From positions 682,001 through 746,000 of the forward strand of contig NZ_JAPKNI010000001.1 of the NCBI RefSeq assembly GCF_026343955.1: a DNA stretch of 64,000 bases, given 5' to 3'. The notes under the pieces are model-generated. The model made no database searches. It was not told where the DNA came from and saw only the letters and a list, made by a program, of their open reading frames with translations. Made by a program: the position numbers and the translations under genes. Shown here one piece after another: positions 51,802 through 60,195 of this stretch; the stretch's first letter is position 1, and each line of letters begins with the position of its first letter. Origin of the DNA: Kaistia defluvii (GTDB lineage Bacteria > Pseudomonadota > Alphaproteobacteria > Rhizobiales > Kaistiaceae).

Positions 51802-52872
51802 ATGACCACTCTTTCGCGACGTACATTCGGCAAACTCGCCCTGGGAGCCACCACCCTCGCCGCTCCCATGGGCTTCACCCGCAATGGCTGGGCGCAGGGC
51901 AAGGAGATCCAGATCGGCATCTGGGGCGGCTCGCAGGGCGAGTTCGTCAAGAAGAACATCATCCCGGCCTTCGAGAAGGATTTCGGCTGCAAGGTCACGG
52001 CGGAAGAGGGTTTCACCCTCGCCAATGTCGGCAAGATGCGGGCGACCAAGGCCAACCCGAAGTTCTCGGTCATGTTCATCGACGACGTGGCGATCCCGAT
52101 CTGCAAGACCGAAGGCCTGATCGATCAACTGCCGAGCGCCGACATGCCCGCGCTCGCCAATCTCTATCCGCGCTTCGGCTTCGATGGCTGGGGCACCGCG
52201 CTCGCCATCTCGGTGGCCAGCATGTTCCACAACACCTCGATCACGCCGCCCGGCAGCTATGCCGATCTGTGGAAGCCGGAATATGCCGGCAAACTGAAGC
52301 TCGTCAGCCCCAAGAATACGCCGTCCGTATTCTTCCTGATCGTGGCGGCCGCCGTGAAGTCGGGCAAGCCATTTGCCGAAGCGCAGTATCTCGTCGACGA
52401 CAGCTTCGACAAGGTCGCGGCGCTGAAGCCCAACATCATGAACCTGTTCGACAACGGCCCGCAGGCCGCCGCCGAGGTGGCGCAGGGCCAGGCCGAGATC
52501 GGTCTGCTGGAGCTGTCCAAATACATCTACCCCTACACCGCCAAGGGCGCGCCGGTGACGATGAGCTTCCCGAGCGAGGGCAGCTTCGCCGGCAACAACT
52601 GCCAGGTGCTGGTCAAGGGCGCGCCGAACAAGGATCTCGCCGTCGCCTTCATGAATCGCATGATCGAGCCCGCCGTGCAGAAAGCGTTCTCCGAATACGC
52701 GCTGACCGCACCGCCGGTTTCGGGCATCGAATTCTCGGCGGAAACGCTGAAGTACATCGCCTACCCGGTCGAGGAGATGGACAAGCGCGGTCTGTTCACG
52801 CCGGACTGGGAATACATCAACGCCAAGCGCTCGGGCTGGACCGAGAAGATGAATGGCATCTTCGCCGTCTGA
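51802..52872 (+). CDS. Spermidine/putrescine-type ABC transporter substrate-binding protein, Tat-exported
   Basis: A 356-residue periplasmic protein of the PotD/iron-binding-protein fold. The N-terminus has a twin-arginine signal (SRRTFGKLALGATTLAAPMGF), so it is exported folded. It continues with IQIGIWGGSQGEFVKKNIIPAFEKDFGCKVTAEEG, SVMFIDDVAIPICKTEGLIDQLP, then SYADLWKPEYAGKLKLVSPKNT and AFMNRMIEPAVQKAFSEY. The acidic residues that bind polyamine in PotD cannot be confirmed by eye, so another organic ligand is possible. It lies between the permease and ATPase genes. Confidence 0.9.
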   Translation: MTTLSRRTFGKLALGATTLAAPMGFTRNGWAQGKEIQIGIWGGSQGEFVKKNIIPAFEKDFGCKVTAEEGFTLANVGKMRATKANPKFSVMFIDDVAIPICKTEGLIDQLPSADMPALANLYPRFGFDGWGTALAISVASMFHNTSITPPGSYADLWKPEYAGKLKLVSPKNTPSVFFLIVAAAVKSGKPFAEAQYLVDDSFDKVAALKPNIMNLFDNGPQAAAEVAQGQAEIGLLELSKYIYPYTAKGAPVTMSFPSEGSFAGNNCQVLVKGAPNKDLAVAFMNRMIEPAVQKAFSEYALTAPPVSGIEFSAETLKYIAYPVEEMDKRGLFTPDWEYINAKRSGWTEKMNGIFAV

Positions 52873-52900
52873 CATTGCGGGACCAGCAGGGGAGTACCAG

Positions 52901-53998
52901 ATGGCGACATCTCAGGGGGCCGAGGTCCGCCTCACCGGCATCTGCCGAAGCTATGGCGATGCCCAGGTGGTGAGCGACGTGAATCTGAGGGCGTCTGGCG
53001 GCGAGATTCTCGCTTTGCTCGGTCCCTCGGGCTGCGGCAAGACGACGACGTTGCGGATGATCGCGGGGCTGGTGCAACCGTCGGCCGGCGAGATCACGAT
53101 CGACGGCGCATCGGTCACCGGCCTGCCGGTGCACCGGCGAAACCTCGGCATGCTGTTCCAGAACTATGCGCTGTTTCCCCATCTCACGGTTCTGGAAAAC
53201 GTCGCCTTCGGCCTCACCATGCGTGGCGTATCCCGGGCAGAGACCGCAAGACTGGCTCTCCAGGCGCTGGACCTCGTGCGCCTGACGGGCTTCGGGGACC
53301 GGATGCCGGCGGCGCTTTCCGGCGGCCAGCAACAGCGCGTGGCGATGGCGCGCGCCATCGTCTACCGCCCGCGCGTGTTGCTGCTCGACGAGCCGTTCGG
53401 GGCGCTCGACAAGAAGCTTCGCGAAGAGATGCAGATCGAGCTGCGCCAGCTCTGCAACGAGCTCGGACTGACCACAATCCTCGTCACCCACGACCAGGAA
53501 GAGGCGCTTGTCCTCGCCGACCAGATCGCGGTGATGCGCGGCGGGTGCATCGAGCAGGTCGCCGCCGCTCGCGCCATCTATGAGCGGCCGGTCTCGCATT
53601 TCGTCGCTGACTTCATCGGCACGTCCAACTTCCTGCCGGCCGGCATCGTCGAAAGGACCGGCGGGCGAACGGTTCTGAGAAACGCGCAGGGGCTGGTGTT
53701 CGAAAGCACCGTTGCCAATGATTTTACGGCGCAGGATCGCGTCGCGGTCGCCATTCGTCCCGAAAGCGTGAAGCTCACGCCGGGAGTGGCCCCGGCCGCG
53801 GCCAACACCCTCACCGGCACGATCCGGCGCAGCCTGTTCAAAGGGCAGATCATCTCGGTCTGGATGGAGATTGGTGAAGGAACGGAAATCGTCGTCTCCG
53901 TTCCCATCGAACAGGCCGGAACGACCAAGCCCGAGCCGGGTGAGGTCTGGACGGCGCGCTGGTCGCAGGAGCGCACGCTTGTGGTGCGCGAACAGTGA
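52901..53998 (+). CDS. Spermidine/putrescine-type ABC transporter ATP-binding protein (PotA-like)
   Basis: A 365-residue ATPase. Walker A is GPSGCGKTT, the Q-loop is MLFQNYALFPHLTVLENV, the signature is [15 protein letters not shown], Walker B is VLLLDEPFGALD and the H-loop is VTHDQEEAL. A C-terminal TOBE-type regulatory domain follows (VAIRPESVKL, then FKGQIISVWMEIGEGTEIVVSVP). ATG 52901 has GGGGAG upstream. Its stop overlaps the GTG of the racemase-family gene (53995-53998), so that gene is part of the same operon. Confidence 0.93.
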   Translation: MATSQGAEVRLTGICRSYGDAQVVSDVNLRASGGEILALLGPSGCGKTTTLRMIAGLVQPSAGEITIDGASVTGLPVHRRNLGMLFQNYALFPHLTVLENVAFGLTMRGVSRAETARLALQALDLVRLTGFGDRMPAALSGGQQQRVAMARAIVYRPRVLLLDEPFGALDKKLREEMQIELRQLCNELGLTTILVTHDQEEALVLADQIAVMRGGCIEQVAAARAIYERPVSHFVADFIGTSNFLPAGIVERTGGRTVLRNAQGLVFESTVANDFTAQDRVAVAIRPESVKLTPGVAPAAANTLTGTIRRSLFKGQIISVWMEIGEGTEIVVSVPIEQAGTTKPEPGEVWTARWSQERTLVVREQ

Positions 53999-54678
53999 GC
54001 TCGATTCACCCGGATACGCCCCACGCGATAGGAATTATCGTGCCGTCGTCCAATCGCGTCGTCGAACGGGTGGCGCGCTCCATCCTCGACGATCGGCCGG
54101 GCATCGATGCCTGCTTCGCCCGCGTTCCCTATGCGGGCCATCCCCCGGATGGCTATGACATGGCCTCGTTCCGGCAGGCGGCATCCTTGCTCGCGCAGGC
54201 GCACCCCGCGGTCATTCTCTGGAATGCGACGCGCGGTGCCCTGATCGGCTTCACGCCCGATCGCCAGCTTTGCGAAACGATCGAAGGCGAGACCGGTATC
54301 CCCTGCGCGACAACCGCTCTGGCCACCGTCGACCTGCTGCGCCGCCGGAATCTGCGGCGGATCGGACTTGTCGCGCAAGGCGACGATCCGGACGGCGCAC
54401 GCCTGAAGCAGACCTTCGCGCAGGAGGGCATAGAGATCGTGGCGGGGCATAATTTCGGCATCACCGACAATTTCGAGGCGGCCAGCGTCACGCCCGAGCA
54501 GATTGAAGCACAGGTCATCCGCCTCTCGACCGTCGCCGATCTCGATGCGGTGCTGATCTGGAGCACCAACCTGGCCGGTCACGGACTATCGGCCCGGCTT
54601 GGGAAACACTTGGGCATGCCGGTACTGGACTCGGCAGCTTTGGGAATACTCGCCGCGATGCCCTATGTAGACGACTAG
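53995..54678 (+). CDS. Asp/Glu racemase-superfamily protein (maleate isomerase-like) lacking both catalytic Cys
   Basis: A 227-residue cytosolic protein with the two-domain Asp/Glu racemase fold: AIGIIVPSSNRVVERVARSIL, AHPAVILWNATRGALIGF, LATVDLLRRRNLRRIGLVAQGDD, and DLDAVLIWSTNLAGHGLSARLGKHLGMPVLDSAALGIL. It reads most like maleate cis-trans isomerases or arylmalonate decarboxylases. The two positions that normally hold the catalytic cysteines are Asn77 (WNAT) and Ser190 (WSTN), so classical two-Cys chemistry is impossible. The GTG start overlaps the ATPase stop as GTGA. The closing position in the ABC operon suggests it acts on, or senses, the imported compound. Confidence 0.8.
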   Translation: MSSIHPDTPHAIGIIVPSSNRVVERVARSILDDRPGIDACFARVPYAGHPPDGYDMASFRQAASLLAQAHPAVILWNATRGALIGFTPDRQLCETIEGETGIPCATTALATVDLLRRRNLRRIGLVAQGDDPDGARLKQTFAQEGIEIVAGHNFGITDNFEAASVTPEQIEAQVIRLSTVADLDAVLIWSTNLAGHGLSARLGKHLGMPVLDSAALGILAAMPYVDD

Positions 54679-54682
54679 GGTC

Positions 54683-54800
54683 GGCCTCAACCGCCCCCCC
54701 TGGATGAGGGACGGCAGCCATGACAGTGGCGGCGTGGGACGTTCCGGCGAGTTTGTCGTAGCGGATTGCGGCGCGCCGCCAGCCCTTTGGGCGGCACCAC
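54683..54800 (-). mobile_element. Remnant of an IS5-family (IS427-like) transposase
   Basis: On the minus strand, GWRRAAIRYDKLAGTSHAATVMAAV matches the C-terminal end of IS5/IS427-group transposases, where a segment of the form RLKDWRR-A-RYDKLA-TF--AV-LAAV precedes the stop. The rest of the transposase is absent or scrambled, and no inverted repeats could be paired, so this is a dead fragment. The surrounding 54679-55064 shows no other supported gene. Confidence 0.6.
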
Positions 54801-55064
54801 AGTCTCCCGCCTGCTGGACTGCGACGCGATGACGAGTTCGGCGTCCTGGCCGGCAATGGGTGGTCGAGCCCGTCCAAGAAGATCGTGAGATGCTCCGGCG
54901 CGAGCGGGAATAGGAAGGGACAAATCTCCCTCCCAATTTTCCTGCGGACGTCGAGCGAATGATGCACAAGCAGGCGACGCGGATCGAAGTGGCGGAGCGT
55001 GTGCCCCTATGCGCGCCGAGCGCGTCCGAGATCGGGAGGGGCGTCCATCGAGATGGAAGTGCGC

Positions 55065-55373
55065 CTAAGCCACATCTTCTTGGGCAGCGCGCATGCGGGC
55101 GCGAAATTCGAACGAGCGGCCGCGCCGAAAATGGATCGGGATGGGCACTTTGATGGGTGGGGTCTGGCGCGGCTCGAAATAGAACGCGACCGGATATTCG
55201 CCAGGGCGCGCCACGGTCGCAGCCACCGGCCCAACCGCATGGATATGCAAAGCCCGCTTGGTGAATTGTGCGATGGCTGCCTGGCCCGACGCGGCACTGA
55301 CAGGTTCATAGGAAACGGCAGGAGAAGCGCCAAGCCCCTTGGGAAGATAGGTCGTCACATAGTAGTAGGTCAT
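55065..55373 (-). CDS. Small hypothetical protein
   Basis: A 102-residue cytosolic protein that I do not recognise. It has MTYYYVTTYLPKGLGASPAVSYEPVSAASGQAAIAQFTKRALHIHAVGPVAATVARPGEYPVAFYFEPRQTPPIKVPIPIHFRRGRSFEFRARM, with beta-rich and basic parts and no signal peptide. GGGGGAT lies upstream of ATG 55373. It follows the small gene at 55408-55629 by 34 bases, so they may form one operon in the variable stretch beside tRNA-Met. Confidence 0.5.
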   Translation of the reverse strand: MTYYYVTTYLPKGLGASPAVSYEPVSAASGQAAIAQFTKRALHIHAVGPVAATVARPGEYPVAFYFEPRQTPPIKVPIPIHFRRGRSFEFRARMRAAQEDVA

Positions 55374-55407
55374 GCCAATCCCCCATCGAACGGACCAAGG
55401 GCCGCAA

Positions 55408-55629
55408 CTAACTGATCTGGGCTCGAGCCAACATGGCGTTTATCTGCTGCAGAACGATGGCTGATCGACGGAGAGCGGCGGCTCCCTCGCTGAGCAAAGC
55501 TTCAGTATCGGCGCCTTCGACAATTCGTGCAGGAGGCGAGGCCGACTGAGTCATGCCCGCATAAGCCGCCTTTACGCAAGGGAAGTCCAGCACCAACTCT
55601 CTGGCACGAAATCCCATCTCGCGTTTCAT
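55408..55629 (-). CDS. Small hypothetical protein
   Basis: A 73-residue product, mostly helical (ADTEALLSEGAAALRRSAIVLQQINAMLARAQIS), with no recognised domain. The ribosome site is weak and coding is supported only by the open frame and its position just upstream of another small gene on the same strand. Confidence 0.42.
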   Translation of the reverse strand: MKREMGFRARELVLDFPCVKAAYAGMTQSASPPARIVEGADTEALLSEGAAALRRSAIVLQQINAMLARAQIS

Positions 55630-55759
55630 GTCGCGTGCATTCGCCGTGCCTCGGTGAAGCCGCTGGAATCCAGCGTATCTGGCTGCAACACGGACGCGAC
55701 GGGAAATGCCCCCCAGAGGGAGGATATTTCACAGGTCTATGAAGTCATTGAGGAAATGA

Positions 55760-55836
55760 TGGTAGCGGAGGAGGGACTTGAACCCCCGACACGCGGATTA
55801 TGATTCCGCTGCTCTAACCAGCTGAGCTACTCCGCC
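55760..55836 (-). tRNA. tRNA-Met (anticodon CAT), elongator type
   Basis: A 77-base cloverleaf on the minus strand including an encoded CCA (TGG at 55760-55762). The acceptor stem is GGCGGAG with CTCCGCT (one G-U pair), the D arm is GCTCAGCTGGTTAGAGC, the anticodon stem-loop is GCGGA-ATCATAA-TCCGC and the T arm contains GGTTCAAGTCC. The first base pair being G-U and the D-loop form fit elongator rather than initiator Met. A variable stretch with a transposase remnant lies just beyond the 3' end. Confidence 0.95.
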
Positions 55837-55918
55837 CCAGGACCGGCGCTTGCCGCGCCGGCTGGAATGGCCCGCTTATAGGGAGCCGGGCCGAGGGCTG
55901 TCAAGCATCGACCGCGCT

Positions 55919-56611
55919 TCACACACGCTCAAATACCAGCAGTGTGAAAAACCCGATCGGACCGACGCGGCGACGGTCGACAAGGCGCAGATCCGAGCGA
56001 CCGAGAATCCGGCTGATATCGAAATCCATGTGCCAGCCGAGCGAGGCCGACAGCGGCGCCAGCTTCTCGCCGAGCCAGCCGCGCCAGCCCTTCTGCTCGG
56101 GAAAATGGCTGACCAGCACGACAGCGCCGCCGGGCTTGGTGACGCGGGCGAGTTCGCCCATCACGGCGCGCGGATCCGGCACCACGGTCAGCACGAACAT
56201 GGCCACCGACGTGTCGAAGCTGGCATCCGCCATCTGCAGGTCGCCGGCATCGGCGACTTCCAGCGCCTCGACATGATCGAGTTGGCCCGCCGTGACGCGC
56301 TCGCGCGCGATCTCCAGCATTTCCGGCGACAGGTCGATGCCGGTGATGCGGTGTTCGGCGCGGTAATGCGGCAGCGAAATTCCCGTGCCGACGCCGCATT
56401 CGAGGATGCGGCCGGGCGAAAGCTCGTTGACGAAGCTGACGGCGGCGCGCCGGCCGGATTCGAACACATAGCCAAATACCCGGTCATAGACCGGCGCCCA
56501 GCGGGCATAGGTATTGCGGACGGCGTTCTCGTCGATGCGGTTTGCCGACCGGCGCTTGCCGGCAAAGGATTTCCACTTGCGCGCGACGTCTTCCAAGAAT
56601 TCCGGCATCAC
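55919..56611 (-). CDS. Class I SAM-dependent methyltransferase, PmtA-like
   Basis: A 230-residue enzyme. VRNTYARWAPVYDRVFGYVFESGRRAAVSFV precedes the SAM-binding motif I ILECGVGTGIS, motif II ITGIDLSPEMLEIARERV and the post-motif FDTSVAMFVLTVVPDP and LARVTKPGGAVVLVSH. The YARWAPVYD opening and overall length resemble Rhodobacter-type phosphatidylethanolamine N-methyltransferases, which make phosphatidylcholine; ubiquinone-type methyltransferases are an alternative. It starts at ATG 56611, six bases after the mnmA stop on the same strand, so the two are probably co-transcribed. Confidence 0.85.
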   Translation of the reverse strand: MMPEFLEDVARKWKSFAGKRRSANRIDENAVRNTYARWAPVYDRVFGYVFESGRRAAVSFVNELSPGRILECGVGTGISLPHYRAEHRITGIDLSPEMLEIARERVTAGQLDHVEALEVADAGDLQMADASFDTSVAMFVLTVVPDPRAVMGELARVTKPGGAVVLVSHFPEQKGWRGWLGEKLAPLSASLGWHMDFDISRILGRSDLRLVDRRRVGPIGFFTLLVFERV

Positions 56612-56617
56612 TCTCCC

Positions 56618-57811
56618 TCAAGCTGCGGCGACGGTATCCGTCACGATCAGGCGACGAAGCGCCTGTTCTGCCTCGGCGTCGCGCTCGGCCCGGCTGATCC
56701 AGCCACCGCCAAGGACGCGAGCCCCTTCCCCCTGGCCGGCATAGAATACGCAGGCCTGGCCCGGCGCGACACCCGTCTCGCCATCGAACAGCGAGACCTG
56801 TGTCTCGCCATCCCTCTGCACGATCTGCGCCCGCTGCGGCGCGCGCGTTGAGCGGACGCGGGCATAGATCTCCATCCCGTCGGCGCCGATCGCCTCCAGC
56901 GGCGCATCGCCCAGCCAGTTGACGTTGCGCAGCACCAGCCGGCGGGCGGCGAGCGCCTCGCGCGGGCCGACGATGACCCGGCTGCGCCGCGCGTCGAGAT
57001 GGATGACGTAGAGCGGATCGGCCGAGGCGATGCCGAGGCCGCGGCGCTGGCCGACCGTGTAATGGATGATGCCCTCGTGCCGGCCGAGCACGCGGCCGTC
57101 GATATGCACGACCTCGCCGCCCTCGGCCGCGCCCGGCTTCAGCCGCTCGATGACGTCGGAATATTTTCCGTTCGGCACGAAGCAGATGTCCTGGCTGTCA
57201 TGCTTGTCGGCGATCTCCAGGCCGAGCTCGCGGGCGATGGCGCGCGTCTCCGGCTTGGTCAGATGGCCGAGCGGGAAGCGGATGAAATCGAGCTGCTCGG
57301 GCGTGGTGGCGAACAGGAAATAGCTCTGGTCGCGGTCGAGGTCGGCGGGGCGGAACATGCCGCGATGGCCGTTCGGCTGCAGCCGGCTCTGGACGTAGTG
57401 GCCGGTGGCGAGCGCGGCCGCCCCCAGCTCGCGCGCCGTGGTCAGGAGGTCGGAGAACTTGACCGTCTGGTTGCAGGAGACGCAGGGGATCGGTGTCTCG
57501 CCGGCGATGTAGCTCTCGGCGAAACGGTCGATGACCGACTTGCGGAAGCGCTCCTCATAGTCGAGCACATAGTGCGGAATATCGAGCCTTTCCGCGACGC
57601 GGCGCGCGTCATGGATATCCTGGCCGGCGCAGCAGGCGCCTTTGCGGTGCGTCGCCTCGCCATGATCGTAAAGCTGCAGCGTCATTCCGACGACGTCGTA
57701 GCCTTCGCGTTTCAGCAGTCCCGCGACAACCGAGGAATCAACGCCGCCGGACATGGCGACGACGATGCGCGTGTCCTCGGGTCGGCCGGGAAGATCGAGA
57801 CTGTTGAGCAT
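56618..57811 (-). CDS. mnmA: tRNA-specific 2-thiouridylase MnmA
   Basis: A 397-residue enzyme that thiolates U34 of tRNA-Lys, -Glu and -Gln. The PP-loop ATP motif is [17 protein letters not shown]. The first catalytic Cys lies in [19 protein letters not shown] and the second in the [14 protein letters not shown] segment (family TG-YDSQDICF form). Other conserved parts are [31 protein letters not shown] and the C-terminal [25 protein letters not shown] 57811 is the start that matches family length. The 327 bases upstream (57812-58138) contain no gene but hold the sciP promoter region. Confidence 0.96.
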   Translation of the reverse strand: MLNSLDLPGRPEDTRIVVAMSGGVDSSVVAGLLKREGYDVVGMTLQLYDHGEATHRKGACCAGQDIHDARRVAERLDIPHYVLDYEERFRKSVIDRFAESYIAGETPIPCVSCNQTVKFSDLLTTARELGAAALATGHYVQSRLQPNGHRGMFRPADLDRDQSYFLFATTPEQLDFIRFPLGHLTKPETRAIARELGLEIADKHDSQDICFVPNGKYSDVIERLKPGAAEGGEVVHIDGRVLGRHEGIIHYTVGQRRGLGIASADPLYVIHLDARRSRVIVGPREALAARRLVLRNVNWLGDAPLEAIGADGMEIYARVRSTRAPQRAQIVQRDGETQVSLFDGETGVAPGQACVFYAGQGEGARVLGGGWISRAERDAEAEQALRRLIVTDTVAAA

Positions 57812-58068
57812 GGTGGAATGCCTTGCCGGAATGCTGCGCGAAACAGGTTTCGAACAGCGGCAGAAACGCAGGAGGCGGCAGAGCCGCGTTAAGCGCGGGA
57901 CTATAGCGGCGATCGCGTCATCTTCAAGGCGCAAGCGGCGCCACAACCTGGAATGGGGCCCGGTTTCCGACGCGACATCCTGCCGGCACAGCCGGCAGCG
58001 GCCAGACCGAAAGCGCAGATTTCGGGGCTGCGGGCGGCTGCAAACCTTACCGAAGTGTTGCCGGGGGC

Positions 58069-58083
58069 TTAGTCAATTTTTAA
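58069..58083 (+). promoter_or_regulatory. CtrA-type box upstream of sciP
   Basis: TTAG-TCAATTT-TTAA matches the CtrA consensus TTAA-N7-TTAA at seven of eight key bases with the exact 7-base spacer. It is centred about 63 bp upstream of the sciP ATG in an otherwise GC-rich region. In Caulobacter the sciP gene is itself activated by CtrA, so the site is plausible; binding is not shown here. Confidence 0.6.
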
Positions 58084-58138
58084 AGCCGACGTCGTAGTCT
58101 CCCCTTCGACAAGGTCAGGTTGAGTATGTGAGAGTAGA

Positions 58139-58414
58139 ATGACCGATCAAATGCGTCCGCGCGTCAAATATGTCATCGGACCGGACGGTAGTCCGCTTAC
58201 GATTGCCGATTTGCCGCCGCGGGACACGAAACGTTGGGTTATCCGCCGTAAGGCAGAAGTTGTCGCGGCGGTGCGGGGGGGCCTGCTCAGCCTTGAAGAG
58301 GCGTGTCAGCGTTATACGTTGACCGTCGAGGAATTCATCTCCTGGCAGCAATCGATCGACCAGCACGGCCTCGCCGGGCTGCGGACGACGCGGATTCAGC
58401 AATATCGCCAGTAG
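58139..58414 (+). CDS. sciP: CtrA inhibitor SciP (DUF1153)
   Basis: A 91-residue DNA-binding protein of the DUF1153 family: RVKYVIGPDGSPLTIADLPPRDTKRWVIRRKAEVVAAVRGGLLSLEEACQRYTLTVEEFISWQ, covering nearly the whole protein. In Caulobacter SciP binds CtrA and stops it from recruiting RNA polymerase at G1-phase promoters, and it also binds DNA itself. The conserved GPDGSPLT, TKRWVIRRKAEVV and YTLTVEEF parts are all present. A CtrA-type box lies upstream and a strong terminator follows at 58454. This is a good marker that the host is an alphaproteobacterium. Confidence 0.95.
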   Translation: MTDQMRPRVKYVIGPDGSPLTIADLPPRDTKRWVIRRKAEVVAAVRGGLLSLEEACQRYTLTVEEFISWQQSIDQHGLAGLRTTRIQQYRQ

Positions 58415-58453
58415 ATCGGGCAACCGGGCCACCGGTTGACCTTCAAATGCACC

Positions 58454-58481
58454 AAAAGGCCGGCGGCAACGCCGGCCTTTT
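58454..58481 (+). terminator. Rho-independent terminator of sciP
   Basis: A perfect 11-bp stem (AAAAGGCCGGC with GCCGGCCTTTT), loop GGCAAC, ending in TTTT, 40 bases after the sciP stop; a second T-rich run follows at about 58490. The A-run on the left arm means it may work in both directions. Confidence 0.88.
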
Positions 58482-58581
58482 CTTTTGGCTTTTTTTTGCC
58501 CAGGCCGCCGGTCGGTTGGCCGGGCGCAACCCGTTCGCCTTTCGACTCAAGAAAGACCCTGCTCCACGTGGGCCACCCTCC

Positions 58582-58683
58582 GCCGTCATCCTCGCGGAAG
58601 CGAGGATCCATGCAGCCGGAATTGCGGAAGGCTTGCACCCAACCCGGCTGGATGGATCCCGGGTCTTCGCCCGGGATGACGGC
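58582..58683. repeat. 102-bp interspersed palindromic element
   Basis: The ends are a perfect 10-bp inverted repeat (GCCGTCATCC at 58582, GGATGACGGC at 58674-58683). Inside are nested palindromes: CCTCGCGGAAGCGAGG near the left end, ATCCCGGGTCTTCGCCCGGGAT near the right end, and ATCCATGCAGCCGG against CCGGCTGGATGGAT in between. This is the form of short non-coding intergenic palindromes that occur in many copies in rhizobial genomes. No second copy was seen in the window. Confidence 0.8.
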
Positions 58684-58703
58684 GAGTGTGGGGCGCGCGC
58701 GCC

Positions 58704-59406
58704 TCAGAGCGTCAGCATTTCGCCGATCGCCGGGACCGCAACCTTGGTGTCGGCGCCCTGCATCGCCTCAACGAATTTGTCCGCCGTCTGGTCGAGCAGG
58801 CCGAAGGTCGCGTAGTGGCAGGGGATCACCGTGTCGAAATGGAAGAAGCGCCGCGCGGCAAGCGCCGCCACCTTGCCGCCCATGGTGAAGCGGTCGCCGA
58901 TCGGCAGGATGCCGATCTTCGGCTGGTAGATCTCGTCGATCAGCGCCATGTCGGAAAAGATGTCGGTATCGCCGGCGAGGTAGAGCGTCTTCTCGCCGGG
59001 GGCGGCGATGACAAGGCCATGCGGATGGCCAAGCGAATGCGAGACGCCGTTCTCGTCCAGCGTGGCCGAGGAATGGTGCGCCACCGTCATCGAGACGCGG
59101 AACGCGCCCTGGTCGGTGGTCCCGCCCGTGTTCATCGGGTCGACCTTGGCGACGCCCTTATGGGCGAGATAGCTGGCGAGATCCGCATCCGCCACCACCC
59201 TGGCGCCGGTCTTCGCCGCGATCGCGACCGTGTCGCCGAGGTGATCGCCATGGCCATGCGTCAGCAGGATATGCGTGACGCCGCGCGTCCAGGCCTGGTC
59301 GTTACCGGGAAAGCTTGGATTGCCGGTGAAGAACGGGTCGATCAGGATGACGGCGCCGTCGATCTCGACGCGAAAGGCCGAATGGCCGAGCCAGGTAAGC
59401 TGCATG
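58704..59406 (-). CDS. UPF0173 metal-dependent hydrolase
   Basis: A 234-residue metallo-beta-lactamase-fold enzyme of the UPF0173 family. It has [33 protein letters not shown], the zinc motif [17 protein letters not shown], the mid-protein [36 protein letters not shown] (bridging Asp) and [11 protein letters not shown], with the last His in VIPCHYATF. Substrate is unknown for the family. ATG 59406 fits the family start; ATG 59418 has a ribosome-like GAAGG but at zero spacing. It is divergent from the DedA-like gene. Confidence 0.93.
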
Positions 59407-59563
59407 GAGAGATTCATCCTTCTGTCGAATTTCAGCTCCAATATGGCGGCGGCGGGCCGATTAAACACCCCCGCGGGCGCGCAATCTTGCCGCGCCCCGG
59501 CGGGCTTGCTTGCCGCGCGCGGCATGATCCGTGATAAGGGCGGGTGAACCGACCGGAGGGAAC

Positions 59564-60187
59564 GTGACGGACATGGAAGCAACCGCGCCGAAGGCCGCCC
59601 GCCCAGGGCTGATGAAGCGGCTCTTCGACCGATGCATGGAAGTCTCGGCCGGGCCGCATGCGCTCTGGCTGCTGGCCGTGGTGTCCTTCGCCGAAGCGTC
59701 GTTCTTCCCGATTCCGCCCGATCCGATCCTCGCCGCCATCGTGCTGGCGCGGCGCGAGCGCGCCTGGATCGCGGCCCTGGTCTGCACGGTCTTCTCGGTT
59801 TTGGGCGGCCTTGCCGGCTATGCCATCGGCGCCGGACTCTACGAGGCGATCGGCCAGCCGGTCATCGTCTTCTACAATCTGCAGGAAGCCTTCCATACCT
59901 TCCAGCTGCGCTTCGACGAATGGGGCGGCTGGATCATCGTCGCCAAGGGGCTGACGCCGATCCCGTTCAAGCTGGTGACGATCGCGTCGGGCGTGGCGCA
60001 TCTGAACCTCGCCACCTTCATCATCGCCTGCATCATCACGCGCGGCCTGCGCTTCTTCCTGGTGGCGGGCCTGTTCTACGCCTTCGGTCCGCAGGCGCGC
60101 GCCATCATCGATCGCCATTTCTCGAAGGTGATGATCGCCGGCACCATCCTTGTCATCCTCGGCTTCGTCGCCGTCGTCTACATTTGA
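59564..60187 (+). CDS. DedA/YqaA-family membrane protein
   Basis: A 207-residue inner-membrane protein of the DedA/VTT (SNARE-associated) superfamily, YqaA branch. Hydrophobic segments include [60 protein letters not shown], with the conserved Glu and the FFPIPPD loop, then [51 protein letters not shown], containing the amphipathic GLTPIP-K loop. DedA proteins recycle undecaprenyl phosphate or move lipids. The start is GTG 59564 with GGAGG directly before it, or ATG 59573. RuvX follows after 8 bases, so the two are co-transcribed. Confidence 0.9.
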   Translation: MTDMEATAPKAARPGLMKRLFDRCMEVSAGPHALWLLAVVSFAEASFFPIPPDPILAAIVLARRERAWIAALVCTVFSVLGGLAGYAIGAGLYEAIGQPVIVFYNLQEAFHTFQLRFDEWGGWIIVAKGLTPIPFKLVTIASGVAHLNLATFIIACIITRGLRFFLVAGLFYAFGPQARAIIDRHFSKVMIAGTILVILGFVAVVYI

Positions 60188-60195
60188 GGGCGGGC

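Noticed and set aside
55740-55860. Integration site with duplicated tRNA-Met 3' end
   Set aside because: I looked for a second copy of the tRNA 3' segment to the left within the window and did not find one; no integrase gene is present.
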